From: Oscillospiraceae bacterium
Lineage (GTDB): Bacteria; Bacillota; Clostridia; Oscillospirales; SIG627
Assembly: GCA_015065325.1 (NCBI GenBank)
Contig: SVQO01000005.1
Location: forward strand, 42,638-106,637
Reading direction: 5' to 3'
Length of the DNA stretch: 64,000 nucleotides
The position numbers were made by a program, and so were the translations under genes. How positions within the stretch are numbered: the stretch's first letter is position 1; every line of letters begins with the position of its first letter. The notes under the pieces were generated by a model. The model worked only from the letters and a program-made list of their open reading frames with translations, was not told the origin of the DNA and did no database searches. Below, in pieces: positions 21,332-30,349 of this stretch.

Positions 21332-22060
21332 ATGGCTTTGTACGATTTGAAAAAACTGTTGTCCGAGAATACTTATCCCGGTCGCGGAATTGTAGTCGGT
21401 AAATCTGCAGACGGTAAGAAAGCGATGATCGCATATTTTATTATGGGTCGCAGTGAAAACAGCCGCAACCGCGTTTTTGAACGTTTCGAGGGTGGTATGA
21501 GAACGAAAGCTTTTGATGAATCCAAGCTTTCTGATCCCAGTCTGATTATTTATAATCCTTATTTGCAAAGCGGCGGTGTTGATATCGTTACCAATGGTGA
21601 CCAGACCAACACGATCTATGATTTTGTGAAAGACAGTGACGACGGATTTGCTTTTGAAAAAGCCCTTCGTACCCGTGAATTTGAACCTGACGCACCCAAC
21701 TTTACTCCTCGTATCTCTTCTGCTTTGTATTATTGCTTCCCCAGAAATACCTTTAGCTATAAAATGTCCATTTTGAAGTCTGCAAACGGAAGACCCGAGG
21801 CTTGTAATCGTTTTACGTATGATTATGCCGTTCCCGAAAACGGTATCGGTCATTTTATTCATACTTACCGTTGCGACGGGAATCCCATCCCTTCTTTCTA
21901 CGGTGAGCCCGAGGAGGTGTCTCTCCCTAACACTGCAAAGGAGCTTGCAGATCTTGTATGGGAGAATCTGAACGAAGATAACAAGGTTTCTTTGTTTGTC
22001 AGAGTAGTTCCTCTGGACGGATCCGAAGCCGAAGAAATTATTATCAATAAGAACAAATAA
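21332..22060 (+). CDS. purO: IMP cyclohydrolase, PurO-type
   Basis: YPGRGIVVGKSADGKKAMIAYFIMGRSENSRNRVF resembles the archaeal IMP cyclohydrolase family; adjacent to an AICARFT-only PurH. Confidence 0.8.
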   Translation: MALYDLKKLLSENTYPGRGIVVGKSADGKKAMIAYFIMGRSENSRNRVFERFEGGMRTKAFDESKLSDPSLIIYNPYLQSGGVDIVTNGDQTNTIYDFVKDSDDGFAFEKALRTREFEPDAPNFTPRISSALYYCFPRNTFSYKMSILKSANGRPEACNRFTYDYAVPENGIGHFIHTYRCDGNPIPSFYGEPEEVSLPNTAKELADLVWENLNEDNKVSLFVRVVPLDGSEAEEIIINKNK

Positions 22061-22074
22061 GAGAGGAAAGAGCT

Positions 22075-23259
22075 ATGAAAGAATTTGAACTGAAATACGG
22101 TTGTAATCCCAACCAGAAGCCTTCTAAAATCTATATGCACGACGGAAGTGATCTTCCTATTGAAATCTTGAATGGTCGTCCCGGCTATATCAATTTTTTG
22201 GATGCTTTGAATTCTTGGCAGTTGGTGAAGGAGTTGAAAGAAGCTCTTGGCTTGCCTGCCGCAACATCCTTTAAGCACGTTAGTCCTACTTCTGCTGCTG
22301 TTGCGGTTCCTCTCTCCGATAAATTGAAAAAAGCATATTTTGTTGACGATGTTGAAGGATTGGACGAGTCTCCCATCGCTACCGCTTATGCCAGAGCGAG
22401 AGGTACTGACAGAATGTGCTCCTTCGGCGATTGGGTGGCGCTTTCCGATGTATGCGACGCCACTACCGCAAAGATGATCAAGCGCGAGGTGTCGGACGGG
22501 GTCATTGCTCCCGGTTATACCGACGAAGCGCTTGCCATCCTCAAAGAAAAGAGAAAGGGAAGCTATAACGTGGTTAAGATCGATCCTGATTACGTTCCCG
22601 ATCCCATTGAGCGCAAGCAGGTTTTCGGTATTACTTTCCAGCAGGGAAGAAATAATTTTGAAATCAACCGCGCTTTGCTTGAAAATGTTGTAACTGCAAA
22701 TAAGGATCTCCCTGAAAATGCAGCGCGTGACTTGATTATTGCACTTATTACCCTGAAATATACTCAGTCCAATTCGGTTTGCTACGCAGTTGACGGTCAG
22801 GCGATCGGCGTAGGTGCAGGTCAGCAGTCCAGAATCCACTGCACCAGACTTGCCGGTACAAAGGCCGATACCTGGTTCCTTCGCCAGCATGAAAAGGTTC
22901 TGAATCTGCCCTTCAAATCCGATATCGGAAGACCTGACCGCGATAATGTGATCGACGGTTACATCAACAAAAACGAGGAAGATGTCTGCGCAGAAGGAAA
23001 TTGGCAGAAGTACTTTACCTGTCAGCCCGAACCCTTGACCGACGAAGAAGCCAAAGAATACCTTGCTACCATTGATGGTGTTGCTCTCGGATCTGATGCC
23101 TTCTTCCCCTTTGATGATAACATTGAAAGAGCTTTCCGCAGCGGTGTTAAATATATTGCAGAGCCCGGCGGATCCATTCGAGATGACGTTGTTATTTCCT
23201 GCTGCGATAAGCACGATATGGTGATGGCATTTACCGGAATGAGATTGTTCCACCATTGA
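22075..23259 (+). CDS. purH: Stand-alone AICAR transformylase (PurH C-terminal domain only)
   Basis: ELKYGCNPNQKP, SFKHVSPTSAAVA, IGVGAGQQSRIHCTRLA; lacks the N-terminal MGS-like cyclohydrolase domain. Confidence 0.9.
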   Translation: MKEFELKYGCNPNQKPSKIYMHDGSDLPIEILNGRPGYINFLDALNSWQLVKELKEALGLPAATSFKHVSPTSAAVAVPLSDKLKKAYFVDDVEGLDESPIATAYARARGTDRMCSFGDWVALSDVCDATTAKMIKREVSDGVIAPGYTDEALAILKEKRKGSYNVVKIDPDYVPDPIERKQVFGITFQQGRNNFEINRALLENVVTANKDLPENAARDLIIALITLKYTQSNSVCYAVDGQAIGVGAGQQSRIHCTRLAGTKADTWFLRQHEKVLNLPFKSDIGRPDRDNVIDGYINKNEEDVCAEGNWQKYFTCQPEPLTDEEAKEYLATIDGVALGSDAFFPFDDNIERAFRSGVKYIAEPGGSIRDDVVISCCDKHDMVMAFTGMRLFHH

Positions 23260-23271
23260 TCGGAGGAAATA

Positions 23272-24537
23272 ATGAAATTATTGGTTGTAGGTGGCGGAGG
23301 CAGAGAACACGCCATTATCAAAAAGTTAAAAGAGAATCCCACGATCACCGAGATTTTTGCACTTCCCGGCAACGGTGGAATGGCAAAGGATGCTACTTGC
23401 GTTGCTATTGACGCTAAGAACATCGACGCGATTACTGCTTTTGCCGTAGAGAAACAAATCGACTATGCGGTCGTTGCTCCGGACGATCCTCTTGTTCTCG
23501 GTGCTGTTGACGCTTTGGAAGCAAAGGGCATTCCTTGCTTCGGTCCGCGTGCAAATGCAGCGATTATTGAGGGAAGCAAAGTGTTTTCCAAGAATCTGAT
23601 GAAAAAGTACGGTATTCCGACTGCGGAATACGCCGTATTTAACAAGATGGAAGAAGCTCTTGCATATTTGGAAAATGCACCCGTCCCCACCGTTATCAAA
23701 GCTGATGGTCTTGCTCTTGGAAAAGGCGTTATTATTGCTCAGACTCGCGAAGAAGCAATGGATGCCGTTCGCTCTATGATGCAGGATAAGGTTTTCGGAA
23801 AAAGCGGTGATCAGATCGTCATTGAAGAATTTTTGACCGGTCCCGAGGTTTCCGTTCTCGCCTTTACAGACGGTAAAGCAATGGTTCCTATGGTTTCTTC
23901 AATGGACCACAAGCGCGCAGGTGACGGCGACACCGGCCTTAATACCGGCGGTATGGGTACGGTTGCTCCCAATCCTTGCTATACCGACGAGATCGCTGAA
24001 GAATGTATGCGCTCGATCTTCCTTCCCACGATGAACGCGATGAATGCGGAAGGCAGAACGTTTAAAGGTTGCCTTTATTTTGGCTTGATGCTGACTCCCA
24101 AAGGTCCTAAGGTGATTGAGTATAACTGCCGCTTTGGCGATCCCGAAACGCAGGTAGTGCTCCCGCTTCTTGAGAGTGATCTGCTGACGGTGATGCAAGC
24201 GGTGACCAACGAGACCCTCTCTCAGATTGAAGTTGTTTTTAAGAAGGAGAGCGCTTGCTGCGTGATTATGGCTTCAAAAGGATATCCTTCTTCCTATGAA
24301 AAGGGTTTTCCTTTGCAGATTCCGGATGAAATTGCTTCCAACGTTTATGTTGCCGGCGCCACGATCAAGGATGGTGTTTTAGTGACCAGCGGTGGCAGAG
24401 TCCTGGGCGCTACAGCTCTTGCTCCAACGCTGGAGGAAGCGGTTTCCGGTGCCTATAAACTCGTTGAAAAAATTTCGTTTGATAACGCTTTTTACCGCAG
24501 TGATATCGGTAAAAAAGCTTTGATGCTTAAGAGGTAA
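23272..24537 (+). CDS. purD: Phosphoribosylamine-glycine ligase
   Basis: LLVVGGGGREHAI, NTGGMGTVAPNP, NCRFGDPETQVVLPLL. Confidence 0.97.
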   Translation: MKLLVVGGGGREHAIIKKLKENPTITEIFALPGNGGMAKDATCVAIDAKNIDAITAFAVEKQIDYAVVAPDDPLVLGAVDALEAKGIPCFGPRANAAIIEGSKVFSKNLMKKYGIPTAEYAVFNKMEEALAYLENAPVPTVIKADGLALGKGVIIAQTREEAMDAVRSMMQDKVFGKSGDQIVIEEFLTGPEVSVLAFTDGKAMVPMVSSMDHKRAGDGDTGLNTGGMGTVAPNPCYTDEIAEECMRSIFLPTMNAMNAEGRTFKGCLYFGLMLTPKGPKVIEYNCRFGDPETQVVLPLLESDLLTVMQAVTNETLSQIEVVFKKESACCVIMASKGYPSSYEKGFPLQIPDEIASNVYVAGATIKDGVLVTSGGRVLGATALAPTLEEAVSGAYKLVEKISFDNAFYRSDIGKKALMLKR

Positions 24538-24539
24538 AA

Positions 24540-27500
24540 ATGGTTTACAGAGTATTTGTTGAAAAGAAAAAAGAACTTGCTAACGAAGCAAAAGCTTTGC
24601 TTTCCGAGGCTCGCATGCTTTTGGGGATCGAGAGCTTGACCGACGTTCGTATTTTCAACCGCTATGATGCTGAAAATATAAGCGAAGAGCTGTTTGAATA
24701 TGCGAAAAAGACTGTGTTCAGCGAGCCTCAACTTGACATTTGTTCCACCGAGATTTCTTTGCAGGGTGCAACCGTATTCGGTGTTGAGTTTTTGCCCGGT
24801 CAGTTTGATCAAAGAGCAGATTCTGCCGCACAGTGTATTCAGATCATTTCTCAAGGTGATCGTCCTACGATCCGTACGGCGAAGATCTATGCTCTTTACG
24901 GCTCTCTTTCTCAAAATGAAATTGCAGAGATCAAAAAATACGTAATTAACCCTGTTGAAGCTAGAGAAGCGGCGCTTGAGAAGCCTGAGACCTTGCAGAT
25001 CAAGTATGATATTCCTACCGAGGTGAAAACCTTGGATGGCTTTATCGCTTTGGATCGCAGTGGTCTGGAAGCGTTTGTAAAGGAATACGGGCTGGCCATG
25101 GACGCGGATGATATTGCTTTCTGTCAGCAATATTTCATTAGCGAGAAACGCGATCCTACCATTACTGAGATCCGAATGATTGATACGTATTGGTCCGACC
25201 ATTGCCGTCACACAACGTTCCAAACCGTTATCGATGAGGTACGTTTTGAGGACGAGCTCCTGCAAAAGGCTTACGAGGAGTATCTTTCTATTCGCAAGGA
25301 ATTGGGTCGTGAGCACAAATCAATTTGCTTGATGGACCTTGCTACGATTGCGGTAAAGTATCTTCGCAAGAACGGTAAGCTCGATAAATTGGACGAATCA
25401 GAGGAGATTAACGCTTGTACCGTTAAGATTGAAATTGAAGCTGACGGCAAAAAAGAGCCCTGGTTGCTTCTGTTTAAGAATGAGACTCATAACCATCCCA
25501 CGGAGATCGAGCCCTTTGGTGGCGCTGCAACCTGTATCGGTGGCGCGATCCGTGATCCTCTTTCCGGCAGAGCGTATGTTTACGGTGCAATGCGTGTTAC
25601 CGGTGCCGCCGATCCTTTGACTCCCGTCAAGGATACCATCAAGGGTAAGCTCCCTCAGCGTAAGATCGTTACTACTGCAGCCGCGGGGTATTCTTCTTAC
25701 GGTAACCAGATCGGTCTTGCAACCGGCATCGTGGATGAAATCTATCATCCGGGCTACGCTGCGAAGCGTATGGAGATTGGTGCGGTGATCGCGGCAGCTC
25801 CTGCTGAAAACGTTCGCAGAGAAGTTCCTGCTCCCGGCGACGTGGTGATCCTGCTCGGCGGAAGCACGGGACGCGATGGCATTGGCGGTGCAACCGGTTC
25901 CTCTAAGGCTCACGATTCTCATTCCGTTGAAACCTGCGGAGCCGAAGTTCAAAAGGGCAATGCTCCCGAGGAAAGAAAGCTTCAGCGTTTGTTCCGTAAT
26001 CCCAATGCAACCAGAATGATCAAGCGTTGCAACGACTTCGGGGCCGGCGGTGTTTCCGTTGCCATTGGTGAGCTTGCGGACGGCTTGTGCATTAATTTGA
26101 ATGCGGTTCCCAAAAAGTATGAAGGCCTTGACGGAACTGAAATTGCGATCAGTGAATCTCAGGAGAGAATGGCTGTTGTCGTTGAAAAAGAAAACATCGA
26201 CGGCTTCCTTGCTTTGGCAAAGGAAGAAAATCTGCAGGCCTGCCCAGTTGCGGAGGTTACTGCAGAGAAGCGTCTCGTCATGCATTGGAACGGTAAGAAA
26301 ATCGTGGATATCAGTCGCGAATTTTTGAATTCCAACGGTGCTGACAAACATATTACCATTACTCCCGCAGCCGGAAAATTTGAGCCTAAGAAGATTTCCG
26401 GCGGTTTTACGGAAAATTATCTTGCTCTTGCTGAGGATCTGAATATTTGCTCCAAGAGAGGTCTTTCCGAGCGCTTTGACTCTACCATTGGCGCCGGTAC
26501 TGTTTTGATGCCCTTCGGTGGCAAAAAGCAGAGAACTCCCATTCAGGCAATGGTTCAGAAGGTTTCAGTTGAGAAAAAGGATACGGACGATTGTTCTTAT
26601 ATGGCGTGGGGATATAATCCATTTATTATGGAGCAGAGCCCCTATCACGGTGCTTATCTTGCCGTTGTTGAGTCTGTTTCAAAGCTGATTGCCAGCGGCG
26701 CTTCTTTCGAAGATGTTTATCTTACTTTCCAGGAGTATTTTGAACATCCCAGAAAAGACGGAAAGCGTTGGGGCAAGCCTCTTGCCGCATTGCTCGGTGC
26801 ATTTAAGGCTCAGCTTGCTCTCGGAATCGGTTCTATTGGAGGAAAAGACTCCATGAGTGGTTCCTTTGAGAATTTGGACGTTCCTCCCACTTTGGTTTCC
26901 TTTGCGGTTACAATGGGTAAGACTTATGAAACCGTTTCTCCCGAATTTAAAAAAGCAGGGAATAAGGTGATCCTTCTTACTCCCGAATACGACGATAACG
27001 GGCTTCCCGTAACCGAGTCTTTGCTTTCTGTGTTTGGAAAGGTTACCAAATTGATGAGAGAGAAAAAGGTGGTTTCATGCTACACTCCCGGACTTGGCGG
27101 TGTTGCGGAAGCCGTTCTCAAGATGACCCTCGGCAACGAGCTTGGTTTCGATTTTGAGGATAATCTTTCTCTTGACGAGATCTTTGGCTATCGCTACGGC
27201 GCATTTCTTTTGGAAGTAACCGAAGATATTTCGGAAGGAAAGCTGATCGGATGTGTGAAGGAAGAAAAGAGCATTGATTTTTGCTGCGAAAATATTGCTC
27301 TTGCAAAGCTTGAGGGTAAGTACGAGGATAAGCTTGAGAGTGTTTACAGCTGCAACATTCCTACGAATATTGCTCCCATGGAGAACTTCTCTTTCGTTGC
27401 AAAGTCTTGGCCTGCTCCCGCAGTACGCTGTGCAAAGCCCAAGGTTTTGATTCCTGCATTCCCCGGCACGAACTGCGAATTTGATTCTGCAAAGGCTGTC

Positions 27501-28232
27501 CGAGCTGCAGGTGCGGAAGCTGAAATTATGGTAATCAATAATTTATCTGCGGAGGGTATTCAAAGAAGCGTTGATACCTTTGCGAATAAATTGAAGGACG
27601 CCCAGATGATCTTTATCCCCGGTGGATTCTCCGGTGGTGACGAGCCCGATGGAAGCGGCAAGTTTATTACTGCGTTCTTCCGTAATGCTGCCATCAAAGA
27701 TGGCGTCACCGAGCTTCTTGAAAAGCGTGACGGCTTGATGTGCGGTATTTGTAACGGTTTCCAAGCTTTGATCAAGCTAGGTCTCGTTCCTTACGGTAAG
27801 ATCATTGACACGGACGAGAATTGCCCGACCTTGACCTTTAATACCATTGCGCGTCACCAGTCCAAGATCGTTCAGACCAGGGTTGCTTCCAACAAATCAC
27901 CTTGGCTTGCTTTGACTGAGGTTGGCAATGTTTATAACGTTCCGATTTCCCACGGCGAGGGGCGCTTCCTCGCAGACGAGGCATTGATCAAAAAGCTTGC
28001 TGAGAACGGACAGATCGCCACTCAGTACGTTGATTTTGATGGAAATGCTACTGCAGACGTGCATTTCAATCCCAACGATTCTATGTACGCCATCGAAGGT
28101 ATTACTTCTCCCGACGGCAGAGTGTTTGGTAAGATGGGGCATAGTGAGCGCGTGGGGAAAGGGCTTTACGTTAACGTTCCCGGTAACTACGATATCCGTA
28201 TGTTTGAGGCGGCGGTAAAGTATTTTAAATAA
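24540..28232 (+). CDS. purL: Phosphoribosylformylglycinamidine synthase, single-chain form
   Basis: 1230 aa; TYWSDHCRHTTF, LFKNETHNHPTEIEPFGGAATCIGG, C-terminal glutaminase GICNGFQAL. Confidence 0.97.
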   Translation: MVYRVFVEKKKELANEAKALLSEARMLLGIESLTDVRIFNRYDAENISEELFEYAKKTVFSEPQLDICSTEISLQGATVFGVEFLPGQFDQRADSAAQCIQIISQGDRPTIRTAKIYALYGSLSQNEIAEIKKYVINPVEAREAALEKPETLQIKYDIPTEVKTLDGFIALDRSGLEAFVKEYGLAMDADDIAFCQQYFISEKRDPTITEIRMIDTYWSDHCRHTTFQTVIDEVRFEDELLQKAYEEYLSIRKELGREHKSICLMDLATIAVKYLRKNGKLDKLDESEEINACTVKIEIEADGKKEPWLLLFKNETHNHPTEIEPFGGAATCIGGAIRDPLSGRAYVYGAMRVTGAADPLTPVKDTIKGKLPQRKIVTTAAAGYSSYGNQIGLATGIVDEIYHPGYAAKRMEIGAVIAAAPAENVRREVPAPGDVVILLGGSTGRDGIGGATGSSKAHDSHSVETCGAEVQKGNAPEERKLQRLFRNPNATRMIKRCNDFGAGGVSVAIGELADGLCINLNAVPKKYEGLDGTEIAISESQERMAVVVEKENIDGFLALAKEENLQACPVAEVTAEKRLVMHWNGKKIVDISREFLNSNGADKHITITPAAGKFEPKKISGGFTENYLALAEDLNICSKRGLSERFDSTIGAGTVLMPFGGKKQRTPIQAMVQKVSVEKKDTDDCSYMAWGYNPFIMEQSPYHGAYLAVVESVSKLIASGASFEDVYLTFQEYFEHPRKDGKRWGKPLAALLGAFKAQLALGIGSIGGKDSMSGSFENLDVPPTLVSFAVTMGKTYETVSPEFKKAGNKVILLTPEYDDNGLPVTESLLSVFGKVTKLMREKKVVSCYTPGLGGVAEAVLKMTLGNELGFDFEDNLSLDEIFGYRYGAFLLEVTEDISEGKLIGCVKEEKSIDFCCENIALAKLEGKYEDKLESVYSCNIPTNIAPMENFSFVAKSWPAPAVRCAKPKVLIPAFPGTNCEFDSAKAVRAAGAEAEIMVINNLSAEGIQRSVDTFANKLKDAQMIFIPGGFSGGDEPDGSGKFITAFFRNAAIKDGVTELLEKRDGLMCGICNGFQALIKLGLVPYGKIIDTDENCPTLTFNTIARHQSKIVQTRVASNKSPWLALTEVGNVYNVPISHGEGRFLADEALIKKLAENGQIATQYVDFDGNATADVHFNPNDSMYAIEGITSPDGRVFGKMGHSERVGKGLYVNVPGNYDIRMFEAAVKYFK

Positions 28233-28246
28233 GTTGAGGTGTTTAT

Positions 28247-29923
28247 ATGGCATATAAGACTGACATTGAAATTGCGCAGGAATGCGTGATGCGCCCGATT
28301 ACCGAAATTGCGGCGAAAGCGCACGTGGATGAAAAATATCTGGAACAGTACGGAAAATACAAAGCAAAGATCGACCCGGCCCTAATCAAGGAAAGCGACC
28401 GCAAGGATGGAAAACTAATCCTTGTCACCGCTATTACGCCTACTGCGGCCGGGGAAGGTAAGACCACAACGACCATCGGTCTTGCTGATGGACTTTCCCG
28501 TATTGGCAAGGACGTAACTGTTGCTCTTCGCGAGCCTTCTCTTGGTCCTGTGTTTGGTATTAAGGGTGGTGCTGCCGGCGGCGGTTATGCGCAGGTTGTC
28601 CCTATGGAAGATATTAACCTGCACTTTACCGGTGACTTTCACGCCATTGGTGCGGCAAATAACCTTCTTGCTGCGATGTTGGATAATCACATCCAGCAGG
28701 GAAATGAATTGGGAATTGACGTTCGTAAAATTACTTGGAAACGCTGTGTTGATATGAATGACCGCCAGCTTCGCTTCGTCTTGGATGGAATGGGAGGAAA
28801 AGCAAACGGCGTACCCAGGGAAGATGGTTTTGAAATTACGGTTGCCAGTGAAATTATGGCAATTTTCTGCTTGGCTTCCTCTATCTCTGATTTGAAGGAA
28901 CGTCTTTCGCGTATTATCGTTGGCTACACTTATGACGATAAACCCGTTACTGCAGGTGATTTGAAAGCCGTAGGTGCCATGACGGCTCTTCTTAAGGACG
29001 CAATGAAGCCGAACCTGGTTCAGACCCTGGAAGGAACTCCCGCTTTCGTGCACGGCGGTCCTTTTGCCAATATTGCCCACGGATGTAACTCCGTTATGGC
29101 TACCAGAGTAGCCTTGAAGATGGGCGATTACACGGTTACCGAGGCAGGCTTTGGTGCTGATCTCGGCGCCGAAAAGTTCCTTGACATTAAGTGCCGTATG
29201 GCCGGTTTGACTCCTGACGCCGTTGTGATCGTTGCGACCGTCAGAGCTTTGAAAATGCACGGTGGCAGAGCGAAGACTGAACTTGCCGAGGAAGATCTTA
29301 TTGCGCTTGAAAAGGGAATTCCCAATCTTCTTCGTCACGTTTCCAACATTAAAAACGTTTATCGTTTGCCCTGTGTTGTTGCAGTCAATCGTTTCCCAAC
29401 CGATACCGATGCTGAAATTGATTTCATTATTAAGAAGTGTCGGGAGCTTGGCGTGAATACCGTTCTTTCTACTGTTTGGGCAGAAGGTGGAAAGGGAGGC
29501 GAGGAACTGGCTCGCGAAGTGGTCCGTCTTTGTGAGAAAGAAAAGGGTGATTTCACCTTCTCTTATGACCTTGATGGCTCTATTGAGGACAAGATTACCG
29601 GCATTGTTAAAAAGGTCTACGGCGGAGACGGCATTATTGTTACTCCTGCCGCAGCAAAGCAGATCAAACAGCTGACTGATCTCGGATTTGATAAGCTCCC
29701 CGTTTGTATTGCTAAGACCCAGTATAGCTTTTCCGATGATCCCACGAAAATCGGAGCACCTGAAAACTTCACCGTTACCGTGAAAAACGTGAAAGTATCC
29801 GCAGGCGCTGGATTTATCGTTGTGTTGACCGGCAATATTCTGACGATGCCCGGCTTGCCAAAGATTCCGTCTGCTGAAAAAATTGACGTGGATGAGAATG
29901 GCAGGATTACCGGTTTGTTCTAA
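28247..29923 (+). CDS. fhs: Formate-tetrahydrofolate ligase
   Basis: [55 protein letters not shown]. Confidence 0.97.
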   Translation: MAYKTDIEIAQECVMRPITEIAAKAHVDEKYLEQYGKYKAKIDPALIKESDRKDGKLILVTAITPTAAGEGKTTTTIGLADGLSRIGKDVTVALREPSLGPVFGIKGGAAGGGYAQVVPMEDINLHFTGDFHAIGAANNLLAAMLDNHIQQGNELGIDVRKITWKRCVDMNDRQLRFVLDGMGGKANGVPREDGFEITVASEIMAIFCLASSISDLKERLSRIIVGYTYDDKPVTAGDLKAVGAMTALLKDAMKPNLVQTLEGTPAFVHGGPFANIAHGCNSVMATRVALKMGDYTVTEAGFGADLGAEKFLDIKCRMAGLTPDAVVIVATVRALKMHGGRAKTELAEEDLIALEKGIPNLLRHVSNIKNVYRLPCVVAVNRFPTDTDAEIDFIIKKCRELGVNTVLSTVWAEGGKGGEELAREVVRLCEKEKGDFTFSYDLDGSIEDKITGIVKKVYGGDGIIVTPAAAKQIKQLTDLGFDKLPVCIAKTQYSFSDDPTKIGAPENFTVTVKNVKVSAGAGFIVVLTGNILTMPGLPKIPSAEKIDVDENGRITGLF

Positions 29924-29938
29924 TTCTTTGTTTTGAAA

Positions 29939-29979
29939 CGAAGCTCCTTATTTTTGAATGGGGAGCTTTTTTCAAGCTT
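29939..29979 (+). terminator. Terminator after fhs
   Basis: GAAGCTCCTTATTTTTGAATGGGGAGCTTTTTT hairpin plus T-run. Confidence 0.75.
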
Positions 29980-30033
29980 GAAAAGTTGCTGTAAGCAAAC
30001 AAATATTTTTTTCTAAAAAAATGAAAATTTGTC

Positions 30034-30061
30034 TTGACAAATAAAAAGCGCGTGCTATAAT
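30034..30061 (+). promoter_or_regulatory. Sigma-A promoter of T-box 1 transcript
   Basis: TTGACA, 16 bp spacer, TATAAT. Confidence 0.85.
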
Positions 30062-30065
30062 ACAC

Positions 30066-30328
30066 CTAAAGGCGATGACGAAGACGGCTTTGAATTCTTT
30101 ATACAGAGAGTCGGTGGTTGGTGAAAACCGATATAAAGGATTTGAGTTTGCCCATCACTTCCGAGCCGGAGATCCGAACACCGTTTGGTTAGTAGACGTC
30201 TCCCGTGACTACTGCGTTAACGTATAAGGATTGTTTGATCCTGAGTGGCAGTTTTACTGCAATTTGAGTGGTACCGCGAGTAATGTAATTACCCGTCTCA
30301 AAGTTTTTCTTTGAGACGGTTTTTATTT
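30066..30328 (+). ncRNA. T-box leader 1, specifier read as ATC (Ile)
   Basis: Stem I with AGAGAG/GGTGGTTGGTG, T-box AATTTGAGTGGTACCGCGAG, terminator CCGTCTCAAAG...CTTTGAGACGGTTTTT. Specifier placed by the K-turn-proximal helix GAAG/CTTC: ...CCC-ATC-A-CTTC. Confidence 0.9.
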
Positions 30329-30349
30329 TTTGAAAAGGAGGATCCCGAA

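Noticed and set aside
21898-23256. 452 aa minus-strand ORF opposite the AICAR transformylase
   Set aside because: Antisense to a clearly conserved CDS with family motifs; composition looks like frame shadowing.
30066-30328. Reading leader 1 as a Phe T-box (TTT triplet in GAGTTTG)
   Set aside because: TTT would be too far from the K-turn-proximal helix; the position matching leaders 2 and 3 gives ATC followed by A, consistent with Val and Leu neighbours.
30311-30349. N-terminal extension of the first HTH-cupin ligase ORF (from 30311)
   Set aside because: It lies within the T-box terminator region; the start at 30350 has a good RBS (AAAAGGAGGATCC).
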